A stretch of 64,000 bases of DNA from Chamaecrista fasciculata (lineage: Eukaryota > Streptophyta > Magnoliopsida > Fabales > Fabaceae), in the NCBI GenBank assembly GCA_003254925.1, contig QANZ01039073.1, positions 57,805-121,804 on the forward strand, read 5' to 3'. Of the stretch, positions 31,101 to 42,728 are shown one piece after another. Every line of letters starts with the position of its first letter. Position 1 is the stretch's first letter. The notes under the pieces are model-generated. The model had not been told where the DNA came from. It worked only from the letters and a program-made list of their open reading frames with translations, and did not search any database. Made by a program: the position numbers and the translations under genes.

Positions 31101-32966
31101 CTTCTCTGGAGTTGTGACAATAATTTGAGTTTCTTCTATCTGTTGGCGGGTCAATGACTGGTCTCCACTGAGCTCTTTAACTTTGACGTCATAATCCTGC
31201 AAGCGATTAGACAAATTTCCAACAACCTCTGCAACAAGAGCTTTCATAGGTGCAACATAAACAATTTTATAATCACCATTGTTGAACGAACCATCAGGAT
31301 TTCTGTGGAGTGCAATCTGTTGAAGTATAGTGAGCACTGCCACATTAGTTTTTCCAGCTCCTGTTGGAGCACAGAGGAGAAGATTGTCTGGGTTGAAGAG
31401 GGCAGTCTCATAAACCTTGCTCTGTACCCTGTTCAACTGAGTCATCCCTTTAAATGCTGGCTGTGCCCAATCAGGCATGGCAGAAATTTTTACAAATTTT
31501 TCATTGGGATCAAGTGGTTTAGCCTTCAACGCTGGTACATGAATTTCTTCATATCCCTTGCTAAGATGCCTGTAAGACCCATCTGGAAGGTCACACTTCT
31601 TTTTTGCCATGAAAAAACCACCTTGCTCAAAAGCAAGGTTATCGAGATCAATCAATTGACGCTGACCTTTCAACCAGCCACTCTCTGCATCTCTATCAGC
31701 AAGCCCCCTCCTCCCCATGTCCCCATCTCCACCGCTCTCATCCTTCAATCTGCGGGCCTCTTCTCTAATGCTTTTCTCCAAGTTCTTTTGCCTCTCCTTT
31801 GCAGTTGCCCTTGTCGCATGCAACTGCTCTAAAATCGAGGCCAGTTCTGGGCCTAATCCCATCATCTCCTCCTCAATTTTCTTCCTCTCATCCTGATCTT
31901 CTGCCCTTGCCAAACGAGTGCACCACACAATCTTAAGCCTATTCCGCAACAAGAGCTTGACAAGACTGAATTTATCAAACTGAAGATGGACTAACAGCTT
32001 CGTTTCAACCTCCCTGTCATCGCCTTCAGCCAGTATCTTAAGCACCTCTTCTGCAAGTTTCTGGCACTGTTGCGGATCAATCTGCTGCTCAAAAGCTTGA
32101 GAGATTTTCCTTTGAAGCCAATAAGCATCAATATCCTGAACATTAAGGCTCATCCCCTCATTTGCTTCCTGCATATCATCATCATCAATACCACCACCCA
32201 TTTGCATAGCCCCAGTGCCATTAGGTTCCGCAACATCATCATCGTCCTCTTCTTCCTCCTGAACCATATCAAGATCACTCTCCTCATCTTCTTCCTCATT
32301 CTCTTCAAACTCAACTGCAACACCCACGTCATCATCCAGGGAATCATCACCATTAGCTGTAGCAGACCCGGCCGCATCACCTCCCTCTTGGAAATCAGTA
32401 ATAAGCCTTCCAATGGATACAAGCTGATCAAATGTATGGTTTGGAATTGGGTTTAAAAGCTTCTCAATCTCCTTCTTCTTGTCAGGATTTCTAAAAGTAT
32501 CATTCTTAAGTACTGCCAAAATTTCATCTGCTGCGCCACTTACTATGCTCAATGGCTGCCCACCCAGTTGTTGTTGAATGACACTAAGCATAGCCTCATA
32601 GGCCGCTCTGGTTTCCTTTGTCTTTGGTTGATAAACTCCTTCTTCAGTGGAAGTCAGAACACTTTCTTCTTGAAGCCGCCGTCTCTTACTCTGCCGGCTA
32701 GGCGGAGGTTCTGCAAGAGGATCACGTTCTTTCTTCTTTTTCTTCGCCTTCTCTAGCTTCTCGTCTAGTTCCGGTGGCCTACCCCTAGAAGCTCTGTCAC
32801 CGAAGCTTTTGGGATCAATCTTACCCCACAATGATTCAGGCTCACCAGTGGGCTCATGAGTGTCACGTGGTCGAGTATCGGTGGTAAGAACAAGACTCGA
32901 GTTTGCACGATACTCGTATTGCTTGAATCGTGCGTGTGCCTCAGCACCGCCACCCAGATGCGCCAT
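25140..32966 (-). CDS. BRR2: DExH-box ATP-dependent RNA helicase Brr2 (U5 snRNP 200 kDa)
   Basis: Brr2 unwinds U4/U6 snRNA during spliceosome activation in the nucleus. Coding exons on the minus strand are 32966-30009 (986 codons), 28841-28452 (130) and 28307-25140 (1055 plus stop). All junctions are GT..AG and phase 0, giving 2171 residues, the full length of plant Brr2. In order I see a charged N-terminal region, an acidic linker (about 205-265), a PWI-like domain (about 275-375), and helicase cassette 1 with APTGAGKT (about 533), DEIH (645), SATLPN and [10 protein letters not shown] Sec63/HLH unit follows. Cassette 2 has APTGSGKT (about 1375), DELH (1485) and the degenerate QMMGHASRP, then a second Sec63 unit. 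The degenerate second cassette is normal for Brr2, whose activity lies in cassette 1. Arabidopsis BRR2A/DExH12 is the closest match I know. Confidence 0.97.
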
Positions 32967-32993
32967 TGTTGATGTCGAAGAACCTCAAAAACC

Positions 32994-33084
32994 CTAATAC
33001 AAAAAAAACCCTTATGTGAGCCGAAGAAATCACAGATTTGAACAACTACGATTAAAACAAGAAAAAAGAAAATGAGATAAGCAC
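32994..33084 (-). other. Brr2 5'UTR intron
   Basis: On the minus strand the donor 'gtgcttatc' follows 'cttcaag' (exon end 33085), and the acceptor 'gtattag' ends at 32994, 27 bases before the start codon. The same arrangement occurs in the Brr2-like copy at 45778-45879, which supports the call. Confidence 0.65.
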
Positions 33085-33432
33085 CTTGAAGTTCCGCTTG
33101 TATTAAGAAAACAGGGTATCGATTAATGGTCGGATTATACCACCATGTGCGCAAGTTCGCATCCAACTCCAAAACCCTAATATGAACACAAGCCGTACGA
33201 TGTGAGTATATTTACTTATTTACTTACCGACAATGTGAGAAGCAGAAAATGAATTTACGAAGAGAACAATTACCGTAAGGCTGTTATGTAGAACCAGAAG
33301 AAAATATGGAAATCCAAATGAAGTGGGAAATGGAAACGAAGAGAATAATGTATAGACGTTCTAGTAGAATCTTGCTGCTAGTTTACACCGCCTTGCCCTG
33401 CATTACACACTTTGTTTTTTTTTTTTTTTTTT

Positions 33433-33515
33433 NNNNNNNNNNNNNNNNNNNNNNNNNNNNNNNNNNNNNNNNNNNNNNNNNNNNNNNNNNNNNNNNNNNN
33501 NNNNNNNNNNNNNNN
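33433..33515. other. Assembly gap (83 N)
   Basis: A run of N that hides the left end of the long-TIR element ending at 35536. It is preceded by a T homopolymer. Confidence 0.99.
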
Positions 33516-35536
33516 TCCCTCAATTGTGGGAAACTACAACTCAGTCCCTCAATTGTACAATCCCGTTTACGTTTTGGTCCCTCACGTCTGGTCCGTTAGT
33601 GATAGAGATGTTAAGTGATGACGTGTCACCGTTAGAGATGTTAAGTGATGACGTGTCACCGTTATCTGCTTAGGTAGCCGTTAAATGCTTAGTTGAGGGA
33701 CCAAATCCTCGACTCAGTAACAATTGAGGGACCAAAAAGGGGGTTTGCTCAAATTAGTATCCAACTCATTTCCACTTGACACCTCATTAAAACTACTCTC
33801 TTGCAATTTGGTCCCCAAACCCCTAAATCCCCTAAAACTTTTTTTTAATCCTCTTATTCATCTTTTTCATCTTCTTCATTCATTTTAGTTCCAAATGCTA
33901 AAAATAAAATTGTAAAGTATCCCAAAACCCTTCCAAACATTCCAATTTAGTCCTTAAATGTATTAAAAACCCTAAAACTTAAGCCCCAAACTCTAAACCC
34001 TAAACCCTAAAATCCTAAACTCTAAACCCTAAAACCCTAAACCCTAAAACCCTAAATTCCTAAAATTGTAAAGTGTCACAAAACTCTTCCAAACATTCCA
34101 ATTTAGTCCTTAAAAGTATTAAAAACCCTAAAATCCTAAAACCCTAAAATCTAAAACCCTAAACCCCTAAACCCTAAATCCTAAACCCCTAAAAAAACTA
34201 CTATCTTGCAATTTGGTCCCTAAATACTACTTTCCTCTTCATCTTTCATCATCTTCATCTTCTCATCCACTTCAAACCCCAAACCACAAAACCCTAAAAC
34301 TACACAACCATAAATCACCAAAGATTACACAAGTTTCATCAATTCATCAATTCTTGATTAAAAAAAATTAGTTCATCATTAGTTCATATCATCATCATCA
34401 TCATCATTCATCAGTTCATCATCCAAAAATTAAAAAAAAAAATCAGTTCATCATCAGTTCATATCAACATCATTCATCAGCCGAAAAGCTCTCGTGGCAG
34501 CGAAGGAAGGAATCGAGAAGCTTAGAGACTCATGAGAGAGAAAGCAAGTCGCGACAGAGTGAACATGTGGCGTCGTTGAGCTTTCCATGGAGTGAACCTG
34601 ATGGTCGCGACAGAGACTCAAAAGCGAACGGCCGAAATGGGTAAACGACGACGGCGACGACGACGAGTTTTCATCATCAGTCGCAGGCATTCTCTCAGAA
34701 TTTCTTCAAAATCGAAAGAAACCCCAAACTTTCTCCCCAAATTCGAATTCGAACCCCAAGAAATGGATGAATGTATCTCGCGACGCCCAAAATGGTTGTG
34801 AACTTGAAATCAAACCCAGAAATTGAAGAATTGAGCGAGAGAATGTTTAAGGATTTGAAGAATCGAGCCATTTTGATGTTTGAGGATTTGGTTGAAGCAG
34901 TAGGATCGACGATGAGGAATGAAAGATGAGAGAGGAATGAGGATGAAGATGAAGAAATTAGGGTTCAGGGACTAAAATGTTTTTTTTAATTATGATTTAA
35001 TAAATTGAGAATAATGGGATAAAATGAATGAACTCAAAGTAAATTTTTTTCTTAGGGTTTAGGGTTTTAGGGTTTTTAATACATTTAAGGACTAAATTGG
35101 AATGTTTGGAAAGGTTTTGGGATACTTTACAATTTTATTTTTAGGATTTGGGACTAAAATGAATGAAGAAGATGAAAAAGATGAAGAAGAGGATTAAAAA
35201 AAGTTTTAGGGGTTTTGGGACCAAATTGCAAGAGAGTAGTTTGAATGAGGTGTCAAGTGGAAATGAGTTGGATATTAATTTGAGCAAACCCCCTTTTTGG
35301 TCCCTCAATTGTTATTGAGTCGAGGATTTGGTCCCTCAACTAAGCATTTAACGGCCACCTAACCAGATAACGGTGACACGTCATCACTTAACACCTCTAT
35401 CACTAATGGACCAGACGTGAGGGACCAAAACGTAAACGGGATTGTACAATTGAGGGACTGAGTTGTAGTTTCCCACAATTGAGGGACCGATTCCTCGACT
35501 CAGTAACAATTGAGGGACCAAAAAGGGGGTTTGCTC
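33516..35536. mobile_element. Long-TIR Mutator-like element (non-autonomous)
   Basis: The left arm (33516 to about 33990) is the near-complete inverse of the right arm (about 35050 to 35500), so each arm has at least 480 bp of inverted repeat. Shared landmarks are 'gtacaattgagggactgag', 'gtgacacgtcatcacttaac' and 'gcaagagagtagt'. The right terminus is 'ggggtttgctc' at 35536. The true left end is in the N gap. Long inverted arms fit Mutator-like elements. No transposase is encoded; the 200-bp ORFs in the centre (34454-34801) are not convincing. Confidence 0.75.
33968..34195. repeat. Interstitial telomere-like repeats (CCCTAAA variants)
   Basis: Two blocks (about 33968-34065 and 34122-34195) are made of 'ccctaaa', 'ccctaaaa' and 'cctaaac' units in the C-rich orientation of the plant telomere repeat. 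They lie at the inner edge of the left arm of the long-TIR element. The units are degenerate and interrupted. Confidence 0.7.
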
Positions 35537-35540
35537 TTTA

Positions 35541-36050
35541 TCAAATGATCATTTTGGTCGTAAGTATGTCTTAATGTTTATTTTGGTCTTTTATGTTTCA
35601 AACTTTTCAAATTGATCTTAAATATTGATAAAATATTTCATTTTGGTCCCAAATTATTCAACTTGATCATATTTCTTTCGTCTCTCATTTCAAGTTTAAA
35701 GAACTTGTTAAGAGTAATTTGTAGTTTTGCATTCACCATATTTAAATTTGAAAGGAGAAAAATATAATCAATTTTGTTTGTTTGACCAAAAAACGAGCAA
35801 TCTACTTTCAGCACTGATTTGACCTTATTTGCTAACAGCCCAAATGGGGAAGAGAGAGTACTCTAAACAATATGTAGTTCTGAACTTGTCACATTCAAAC
35901 TTGAAGCAAAAAAATATGACCATGTTCAATAGTTTGGGACTAAAATAAAATATTTTGTCAACATTTAAAATTAATTTGAACATTTTGAAACATAAAGGAC
36001 CTGAATGAACAGTATGGCATACATTTAGTACCAAAATGACTTTTTAACCT
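35541..36050. mobile_element. MITE, same family as the PFP-alpha intron 18 element
   Basis: The left end 'tcaaatgatcattttggtcg' and the right end 'caaaatgactttttaacc' are inverted. The interior shares long phrases with 22589-23066, such as 'catatttctttcgtctctca'. It directly abuts the right end of the long-TIR element, which may have inserted into or beside its left end. Confidence 0.7.
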
Positions 36051-37463
36051 TTTTCTTTAAGAAGTAGGATGGAATAATACGTAATATAAATAATTTGGAG
36101 AAAAACATATATAGAATCATTTATTTATTTATTATTTAAATGATTTATTTTTATTAGAGATAATATAGTAAAGACATAAAAATTACAAATAAATTATTTT
36201 TGACTTTAAGTTGGAAGTTTTTGACAGAATCATTTATATATTTTTCTACTTAATATTTGGAGTTATTATGAATTTTATTTTCAGAATTTTATCAACCATG
36301 TTCAGTATTTTCAAAAAAAAAAAATCAAATTTATCTTGAACGTATAAATGAATAATGGAGAAAAAAATCTATTTTTTAATCAGATATTAATTCATTTTAA
36401 TATTTAATTTACATACTCTTAAGTTGGAAATATTATATATAATATAATATTAGGGTGTGTCAAATAAAAGTTTCACATTGCCTAATTTTGAGAAAAGTCA
36501 ATATTTATATTTATTATTATTATTTTCTGAAATTTATTTTCTTAAACTCTCCTTTTTATTATGGTATTTAAAATCATCTTTATGAGCATTAAAACAATTT
36601 AATACGTGATTAAATTGTTTTAATGACTCTTTAAACATATCAAGAAATAAAGATAGTTTATGAGTTTTAAATTGTGTTTATGAGTAATAAAGCAATTTAA
36701 TGTGTTATTAAATTGTCTTTATTAGCTCTAATGTCTATTGTCTTTTACATCGATCATCTTGCTTAGAATGTGAAGAGCACGAGGAACCTACAGAATCAAT
36801 TTATTGATTTCCTATCTTCTGCTGTTATGTGACTTTGTTCAAGCAACCAGAAGGGTTTGTTTAATCTTGAGGAGTGTCGTTTCCTAATTTTTAAAGGATT
36901 GCGAAATATCTTTTTAGGACATTGTCCTTGAGACGCTACTCGAACTATTTTGTAACTTACAATTTTATACATATCCCAACATTTTATAATAATACGATTT
37001 TATTTATTTATTTATTTATATGTATATATATACATATATATTAGTTTTTATATATAAGTCGTAAGAGAATTTGATAATGTAACTCGCCATTTTATTTATT
37101 TAATTATAATTATTAGGAAGAATTACAATTTACCTTCCTAAATTTTAGTCCCATCATACTATACACCTAAATTCTCTCTTGTAATAGTTTACCCCCTGAA
37201 ATTTAGGGAAAAAATGAATTGTTTTACTAGAGTTCAAATTAAACATATTTTAAAAGATTGAAGCGTAATCCTAAATTATCTGCAAAAACTCTAAAATCTA
37301 TTTGCAAATATTCATTTACTAATTAAGAAGACATTCACAAGCCTTGTATTTGAATTCAAGGACATTAATTCTCATTATATGAGAGACAAGTTTTTGAACC
37401 TATTCTTAAACTTATTCAAGTTGATGATGCAAGGCTTTACGGTGGTGGTGGTATTGGTTGATC
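36051..37463. other. Intergenic DNA
   Basis: AT-rich. A less AT-rich island at about 36740-36950 has no recognised product. The part at about 37060-37180 resembles 63575-63630 and 46190-46225 ('taccttcctaaattttag'), another dispersed intergenic repeat. Confidence 0.4.
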
Positions 37464-37477
37464 AATTGATATTGCTT

Positions 37478-37668
37478 CTTTTTTTTTAGGTAATGATATG
37501 GGTTTCTCTCGTTTATCTGTGTAACGGTCTAAGCGAAGACTATTTCCATTCGGACTACAGAGACGAAACGGTCGTGCCCTCTCAACAATGTCGACTCTAG
37601 AGATCGAATCTGTGTCCTCTCACTTAGAGTGTAGCTCGCCAACCACTACATCAAACACTTGTGTTGGT
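37478..37668 (-). mobile_element. tRNA-derived SINE with 14-bp TSD
   Basis: On the minus strand the element starts 'accaacacaagtgtttgatg'. It has an A-box-like 'tagtggttggc' (37648-37638) and a B-box-like 'gattcgatct' (37610-37601), then a tRNA-unrelated body, and ends in a poly(A) tail (plus-strand T run from about 37479). The exact duplication 'aattgatattgctt' flanks it at 37464-37477 and 37669-37682. An internal Pol III promoter, an A tail and a target duplication together define a SINE. Confidence 0.9.
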
Positions 37669-37974
37669 AATTGATATTGCTTTTAATGTGGGCAATAATT
37701 CATAAGTGATAATGAAGTGAACATTATGTAAGGAATGCAAGCAATGATAATGAAATTGGAGATGATATGGCTTTTGAAGACTTTTATTGAATTTGCATTA
37801 TGTGAATGATCGGATGTCACTTTCGGAGACTATTTAGATTTTGAAAACCTCTGATGATGAATTTATTTTTTTGTTTATGTAACTTTTGGGACTCTAGATT
37901 TTCATTTTGGATAGGCCTTTACATATAAGTCTTTGTTTTTTTTTTTGGGTGTACAAGAGAACAAGAAAAAGAAA

Positions 37975-38156
37975 AACTAAAACCTCATAAAAGAGGTGCC
38001 ATCACTATCAACAAATAAATTAAATTTGAGATCAATAGGAGGGGAGTCCGATATGTTAACTCTGTGTGAGCTAATAGTTCCCATCTTTGCCAACTTGTCA
38101 ACAAAGGTGTTTGGTTCATGCAACACATGAGTGATACTATATCCACTTCAAGACTA
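37975..38156 (-). pseudogene. Retrotransposon RNase H-like C-terminal fragment, copy 1
   Basis: The minus strand reads SGYSITHVLHEPNTFVDKLAKMG, then SDSPPIDLKFNLFVDSDGTSFMRF and a stop. The 'HV..EPN.FVDKLAKMG' block is the last part of the plant retrotransposon RNase H domain, most often found at the end of LINE polyproteins. The front of the domain is missing; the sequence is cut on the upstream side by the element at 38157. A paralogue is at 43680-43860. Confidence 0.7.
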
Positions 38157-39050
38157 AGGCCCAGTTCGTTTATGCTTTGATTATAATCTGCTCTGATTAT
38201 AATCGTAATAAGCATGTTCGTTTACGATTTTTTTCTGATCAAATTATAATCATGATTTTTTTATAATCAAACACACTCAATTACACATTATAATTTTTCA
38301 GATCCCATGTGCCGATAAAAGAAACCTTATTCCATTGATTGTATATAGTCAATTTGAGTTTACTATTGATTCAAACATGCAAATGCAAAGGGAAAAAATG
38401 ATGCTCAACAGATTTGGTAGCAACTACCATGGCGGCGAAGAGAGAGAGAAGTGAGAATGAGAGGAACGAGGGAGATGAGAGAGAACGAGTGAGAGAAGAG
38501 AGTCAGACAGAAGCCAAACATTATGCAAAATTGAAGGTTTTTTTTCGGGTCCGCTGCTTTTTTCCTTCTCTCTCATCTGTTGCGAAACGGTGCACCATTT
38601 TCTTCGCTGGTGCACCAAATGTCGGGCAAAAATTGTACATTTTAGTCCTTTTGGTGCACCATTACATATGCCAAAATTCATTCGGTGCACCAAATCAAAT
38701 AATCACCCCCCACTTGCACATGAAAATAATCAAGTTTTCACGCTTCTCAAGGCAAACAGTAACATATTTGAATTTTTTTCAACCAACAATCATATCCAAA
38801 CACATTTTGATTATAATAAAATCACACCTTACTTTTTCCAACTTTTTCTTCCATTTATACCCCTATACAATTTATCAATTTCCTTACTTTTTATCCACCT
38901 ACCACAATCATTACATACCCATTTTAATAATTTCACACCAAATAATCAACAATCATCCAAACACCACTACAAAAATAATCAACTTTGATTATAATCACAC
39001 TACGAGTATAATCAAAACAAATTTTATAAAAAACGCAAACGAACTGACCC
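38157..39050. mobile_element. DNA transposon with GCCCAGTTCG termini (probable hAT)
   Basis: Ends 'aggcccagttcgttta' and 'gcaaacgaactgaccc' are inverted, and 'gattataatc' repeats lie just inside both ends. The flanks 'caagacta' (38149-38156) and 'gaagacta' (39051-39058) form an 8-bp duplication with one mismatch, fitting hAT. The RNase H paralogue at 43.85 kb shows the uninterrupted 'ttcaagactaag'. The 229-codon frame across the element (38414-39103) is low-complexity and not called. Confidence 0.65.
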
Positions 39051-39138
39051 GAAGACTACTGAAAATTAGAAGAGAATTTTTATATTTCCCTGAGAACTTT
39101 TAAAATATTCACTTTGATTAAAAAATTGTAATCTTTCT

Positions 39139-39481
39139 ATGAAGCATGGACACTTCATTTTGAAGGCGTGTCGCCGTGTCAGATACGTGTCAGTGTCCGA
39201 CACCCGTATGACACCGACACGACACATATCTATAAATTTTAAAATATGAATCAATTTTTTGTAACTTTAACGTGACAGATAAGAGAAAATAATAATAGAT
39301 ACGATATATATTATGAATAAAAATTGTAATTTTTCAATTTTTCATTAAAAATTATGACTATTTAATTATTTATATATATAAATATATGCCGAGTCGTGTC
39401 GTGTAATTTTGAGAGTTTGGCGTGTCGCTGTGTCCGTGTCCGTGTCGTGTCCTGTATCCGTGTCAATGTCCATGCTTCATA
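39139..39481. mobile_element. Inverted-repeat element rich in ACACGACAC, copy 1
   Basis: Ends 'tatgaagcatggacac' and 'gtccatgcttcata' are inverted. The arms are built of 'gtgtcgtgtcc'-like units, so the element can fold into a long hairpin. A diverged relative in the opposite orientation is at about 44630-44905. Confidence 0.65.
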
Positions 39482-40170
39482 GCTGAAAAGGGTGAATTTT
39501 TCTTATTTATGTTTTGTTATTGGGCATTTGAAGAATTTGAAATAAATGTTCATGGTAAAAGATTTTTAAAAGATTTCATATTTAACAAAAGAAATACAAA
39601 TTCCACTAACAAAATGTAATTTTATTACATAAAGTTGAACAATCAATTTGTAACAAAATACTCACTAGGGATACATATTTAACTACATAACTTTGATATA
39701 ATAAAATTAAAGATATCTAAAATTTAGAGAAAAATTCTGGTCGCCTCGTGATCAATTTTTGAGATCTTAAAATTTGGATGCTCAATTATATTTTGTGAAA
39801 ACAATAGTAAATTATCACAATATTAATTTTCTCGATCATCATTATATAACGTTAAATGTTGAATAGTTAATTGATATATTATTCATGTCAAACATCGAAC
39901 TGTATAATTTTGATATGGACGAATTGCTCACATGCGACATCCCATATATGAAAAAAAAAAGGATTAAGATTAAAGTCACGTCATAATCAATACAAGATCA
40001 TGAGATTTAGAGGCTTGTGTAAACGTTACCGTAAATTATATAATCAATTGATAACAAACTACAAATATGAAACATTCAACTTCACATTAAGAACTTAAAA
40101 AATATAGTAAAAAACATGTTACATCCATTGTAATTAAGATAAATTAATCATTATTACTTAGAGTTGTACA
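39482..40170. other. AT-rich intergenic DNA
   Basis: No gene, RNA or terminal-repeat element recognised. Confidence 0.45.
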
Positions 40171-40171
40171 A

Positions 40172-40223
40172 GTCCCACATCGCTTAGATTAAGAAACATT
40201 CATCGACCTCCCATATATAAATA
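40172..40223 (+). promoter_or_regulatory. USE plus TATA promoter of snRNA type
   Basis: 'gtcccacatcg' (40172-40182) equals the plant snRNA upstream sequence element RTCCCACATCG. A TATA box 'tatataaata' begins at 40214, 31 bases after the USE, close to the spacing of Pol II-type U-snRNA genes. The transcript predicted from about 40245 does not match U1, U2, U4, U5, U6, U3 or 7SL as I know them. Similar 'gtcccacat' elements also occur in some LTR and TRIM promoters, so a retroelement origin is possible. Confidence 0.5.
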
Positions 40224-41123
40224 GATCCCCGCTACTCTTCATTCAACACATGCTAAGCTTGGGATTCAAAAGAGCTACTACCATCTCCCAAGAGCCTCTA
40301 ACTTTGTTGTTCGCCTCAAGAGGTAAGACTCCTTTCGTTCCATTATTGTATTATTTTTTAAATTTTTAAATTTATTTATGTTTGTTTTATTACTTTTTAT
40401 GTTTTGTTTCTATTTTTTTTAAATTGCATGAGGCTCATTTTATTTTGGGTTTTAGGATAATATCCTCCTCTTTTCTAAATCTTTTAAATTTAATTTTTTA
40501 ACTTTTAGAATTTAGATGTTCTAAGGCCTTAGCTATTTTTGTTTGTAAACTTATATAGGGTTTTTGGTAGAGTTAGTAAGTTATTTTCCTTAAGACCCTT
40601 TGTCCTCTTAGGTTTTAATTAAGATTTATTTATGCCAAGTCAAATCCTCCAAATCCTCTTTATTTTTCTTCAAAGGGGCGTGAAAAATAGGGATATATAT
40701 GCATTTCTTTTATCTTTGTGCAGGTATCCACTTGACATGTTTTTTAAGATGTCTTAGATTTTCCTAGAAATCAAATAGGCTAAACTTGTTTATGATTTCA
40801 AAGATCAATTGTTGAAAATAAGTCTTGTTCACGTTTTCAAAAATGTTTATTTTTAATCAAAACTAAATTTCTATAGTTTTCTAAAAAAATTGACACTGAA
40901 TCCAATTTCTTTTTCTTTAAAACAAATACTAAAAGAATTTTTAATCAACTATGAAACTCAATTTGAATGCAGGTATAGAATTTTAATTACCTACATATAT
41001 ATAGCATCAAGAGTATTAAGTAGTATTGTTTTGTCACATTAAATTTGTTTTATTTTAATATATTGCTGACTTGATTATATTGACTTGATGACTTATAAAT
41101 ATCATTCATTATTCTCATTGCAG

Positions 41124-41559
41124 ATGTTATGTAAACAATGTGCAACAAATTCTTCCACTTCCATTTGGAATATTGAAATGGAAGAATTTTATTTTGAGAA
41201 TAAAAGGGCAAGAGTAGTGATGGTGAAGCCATATGATGATTTGTATGAAGTTATGTACTTACTTCATTCAGAAAACGTCAAAGATGCAACAACAAAACTC
41301 AAATTTAAAGAAAGACGCAACAAGAAAACTCACATCCCAACCATAATAAATAGGTTCGTGAGAGTATACATTTAATAAATATGTTGTATGTTTTAAGTGT
41401 TGATGTTATATATATATATATATATATATGACTGATAGTCTAACTCATTGGCAGGATGTGAGGCACTTCCATGAATATGAATTCATCCTCAATTACTGGA
41501 AGGAGGAAGGTGGATCATCCCCAAAGATAATCATAAAAAAATTGAAGAGGAGCTGCTAG
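41124..41559 (+). CDS. Hypothetical small protein, two coding exons
   Basis: I infer exons 41124-41357 and 41455-41559, joined by a 97-bp intron (donor 'gtgaga', acceptor 'ttggcag', phase 0), giving 112 residues. The protein starts MLCKQCATNSSTSIW and ends KEEGGSSPKIIIKKLKRSC. It is charged, has no membrane segment, and carries a CxxC near the start. The ATG follows directly after a 'cattgcag' acceptor. A leader exon (about 40245-40322, donor 'gtaaga' at 40323) driven by the USE/TATA promoter would fit, with an 801-bp leader intron. No family is recognised. The model rests on splice signals and frame; it may be a decayed fragment. Confidence 0.35.
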
Positions 41560-41599
41560 ATAGGGTTCATATATATATATGTGGGGATGAAGGATTTTG

Positions 41600-42050
41600 G
41601 ATGTAAACCCGGGCATTCACCGAGTCACTAGCAATCTGGTCCAAAAGTCTGAGTCGGACCAGACTAGTGGCTATGTTTCCAAACTATGCTCTCATGACCA
41701 TCAATTTCGCATCAACATATATACATGTCTCGACCAAGCTATGTTTTCTCACTCCAAATTATTTTCACCCTTATGGCCTCTTGCTCCAAAACCATATACT
41801 CTCCTCTTCCTAATCATTATACGTTGAACGAGTATATATTATCATATCATCAAATCAATGATGTACCAAAGACTACCTTGTGTTTCATTGTGAATATATT
41901 TCTCTTCCCAAATTTTTATTTATATTTTAAAGTTTATTTTTACTTCAATATTATTTTATTAGAGATAATTTTTCAATTATTGTGATTTCAATATATATAT
42001 ATATGATTATGATTATGATTATTGAATTCTATTTTGTGTAGGGCTATTTA
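41600..42050 (+). repeat. Duplicated unit, partial copy C (with hAT right end)
   Basis: 41690-42050 matches 49740-50098 and 53272-53610 closely ('accatcaatttcgcatcaac', 'catcaaatcaatgatg', 'ttgaattctgttttgtgtag'). The first 90 bases (41600-41690) match the right end of the hAT element at 49620-49739. This copy therefore postdates that insertion and lost the rest. Gene fragments seen downstream in the other copies are absent. Confidence 0.75.
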
Positions 42051-42728
42051 ATAAATGTCATGAGGTAGGGTTTATTTCTCTATCTTCTTTTGCACTATTT
42101 TTTTTTTATTAAACCCTACCTCATGACATTTTCACTAAATATGTCTTTTAATAAGTATAATTTACAAATAACATTAATATATATTTTTATTTCAAAATAT
42201 TAATTTAAAATATAATTGACATAATTATCAAAATGAAAGTTGAGTTGAATTTGCATGATATTCAAGTGTTTCATTGATACATTCTATAAATTATTCATTT
42301 TATGATTTTATTTGATGATTTTTAAGTTAAATTGTGAGGATTCCCAATTATATAAATTGTTAGGAAAAAACCAATGCGAACGCATGGGTCTTATTTTAGT
42401 ACTTTAGAAAAAATAGAATCAAGGATTATTCATTGACTATTAATCGACCCACCCATACTATCACTGATCCGCTCTTACTCTACGTCTCAAGCTGGCTCGT
42501 TCCATACGTCTAAAGGGCGGGAAGCAACACCAGCTGCTAAGCAGATGGCATGGATAGAGAGACCTGAGAGTTGGTGTGTAGTCATCCATATAAATACTCT
42601 ATGAAAATTAATATTAATATTTTGTGCGCGCACGCACACCGATATATAATAATAATTTGACTATTTGAGAGAAAAGGTTGGATATAATACTTGACAATTA
42701 TATTTGAGATGTGACAACAAAAAGAAGA
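42051..42728. other. Intergenic DNA with a segment repeated near 62.1 kb
   Basis: 42090-42160 ('ccctacctcatgacattttc') matches 62110-62165. A short hyphenated inverted repeat of 'aaaccctacctcatgac' lies at 42056-42127. No gene is seen. Confidence 0.4.

Noticed and set aside
31305-31832. 175-codon plus-strand ORF opposite Brr2 exon 1
   Set aside because: Antisense shadow of a strongly conserved helicase frame.
38414-39103. 229-codon ORF
   Set aside because: It lies almost wholly inside a transposon with inverted ends, is low-complexity and matches no transposase.
40240-40330. 5S-RNA-like text suggesting a Cassandra TRIM element
   Set aside because: 'taagcttggga' and 'agagctactacc' only loosely recall 5S promoter boxes; no second LTR was found, so it is kept only as an alternative for the USE promoter.
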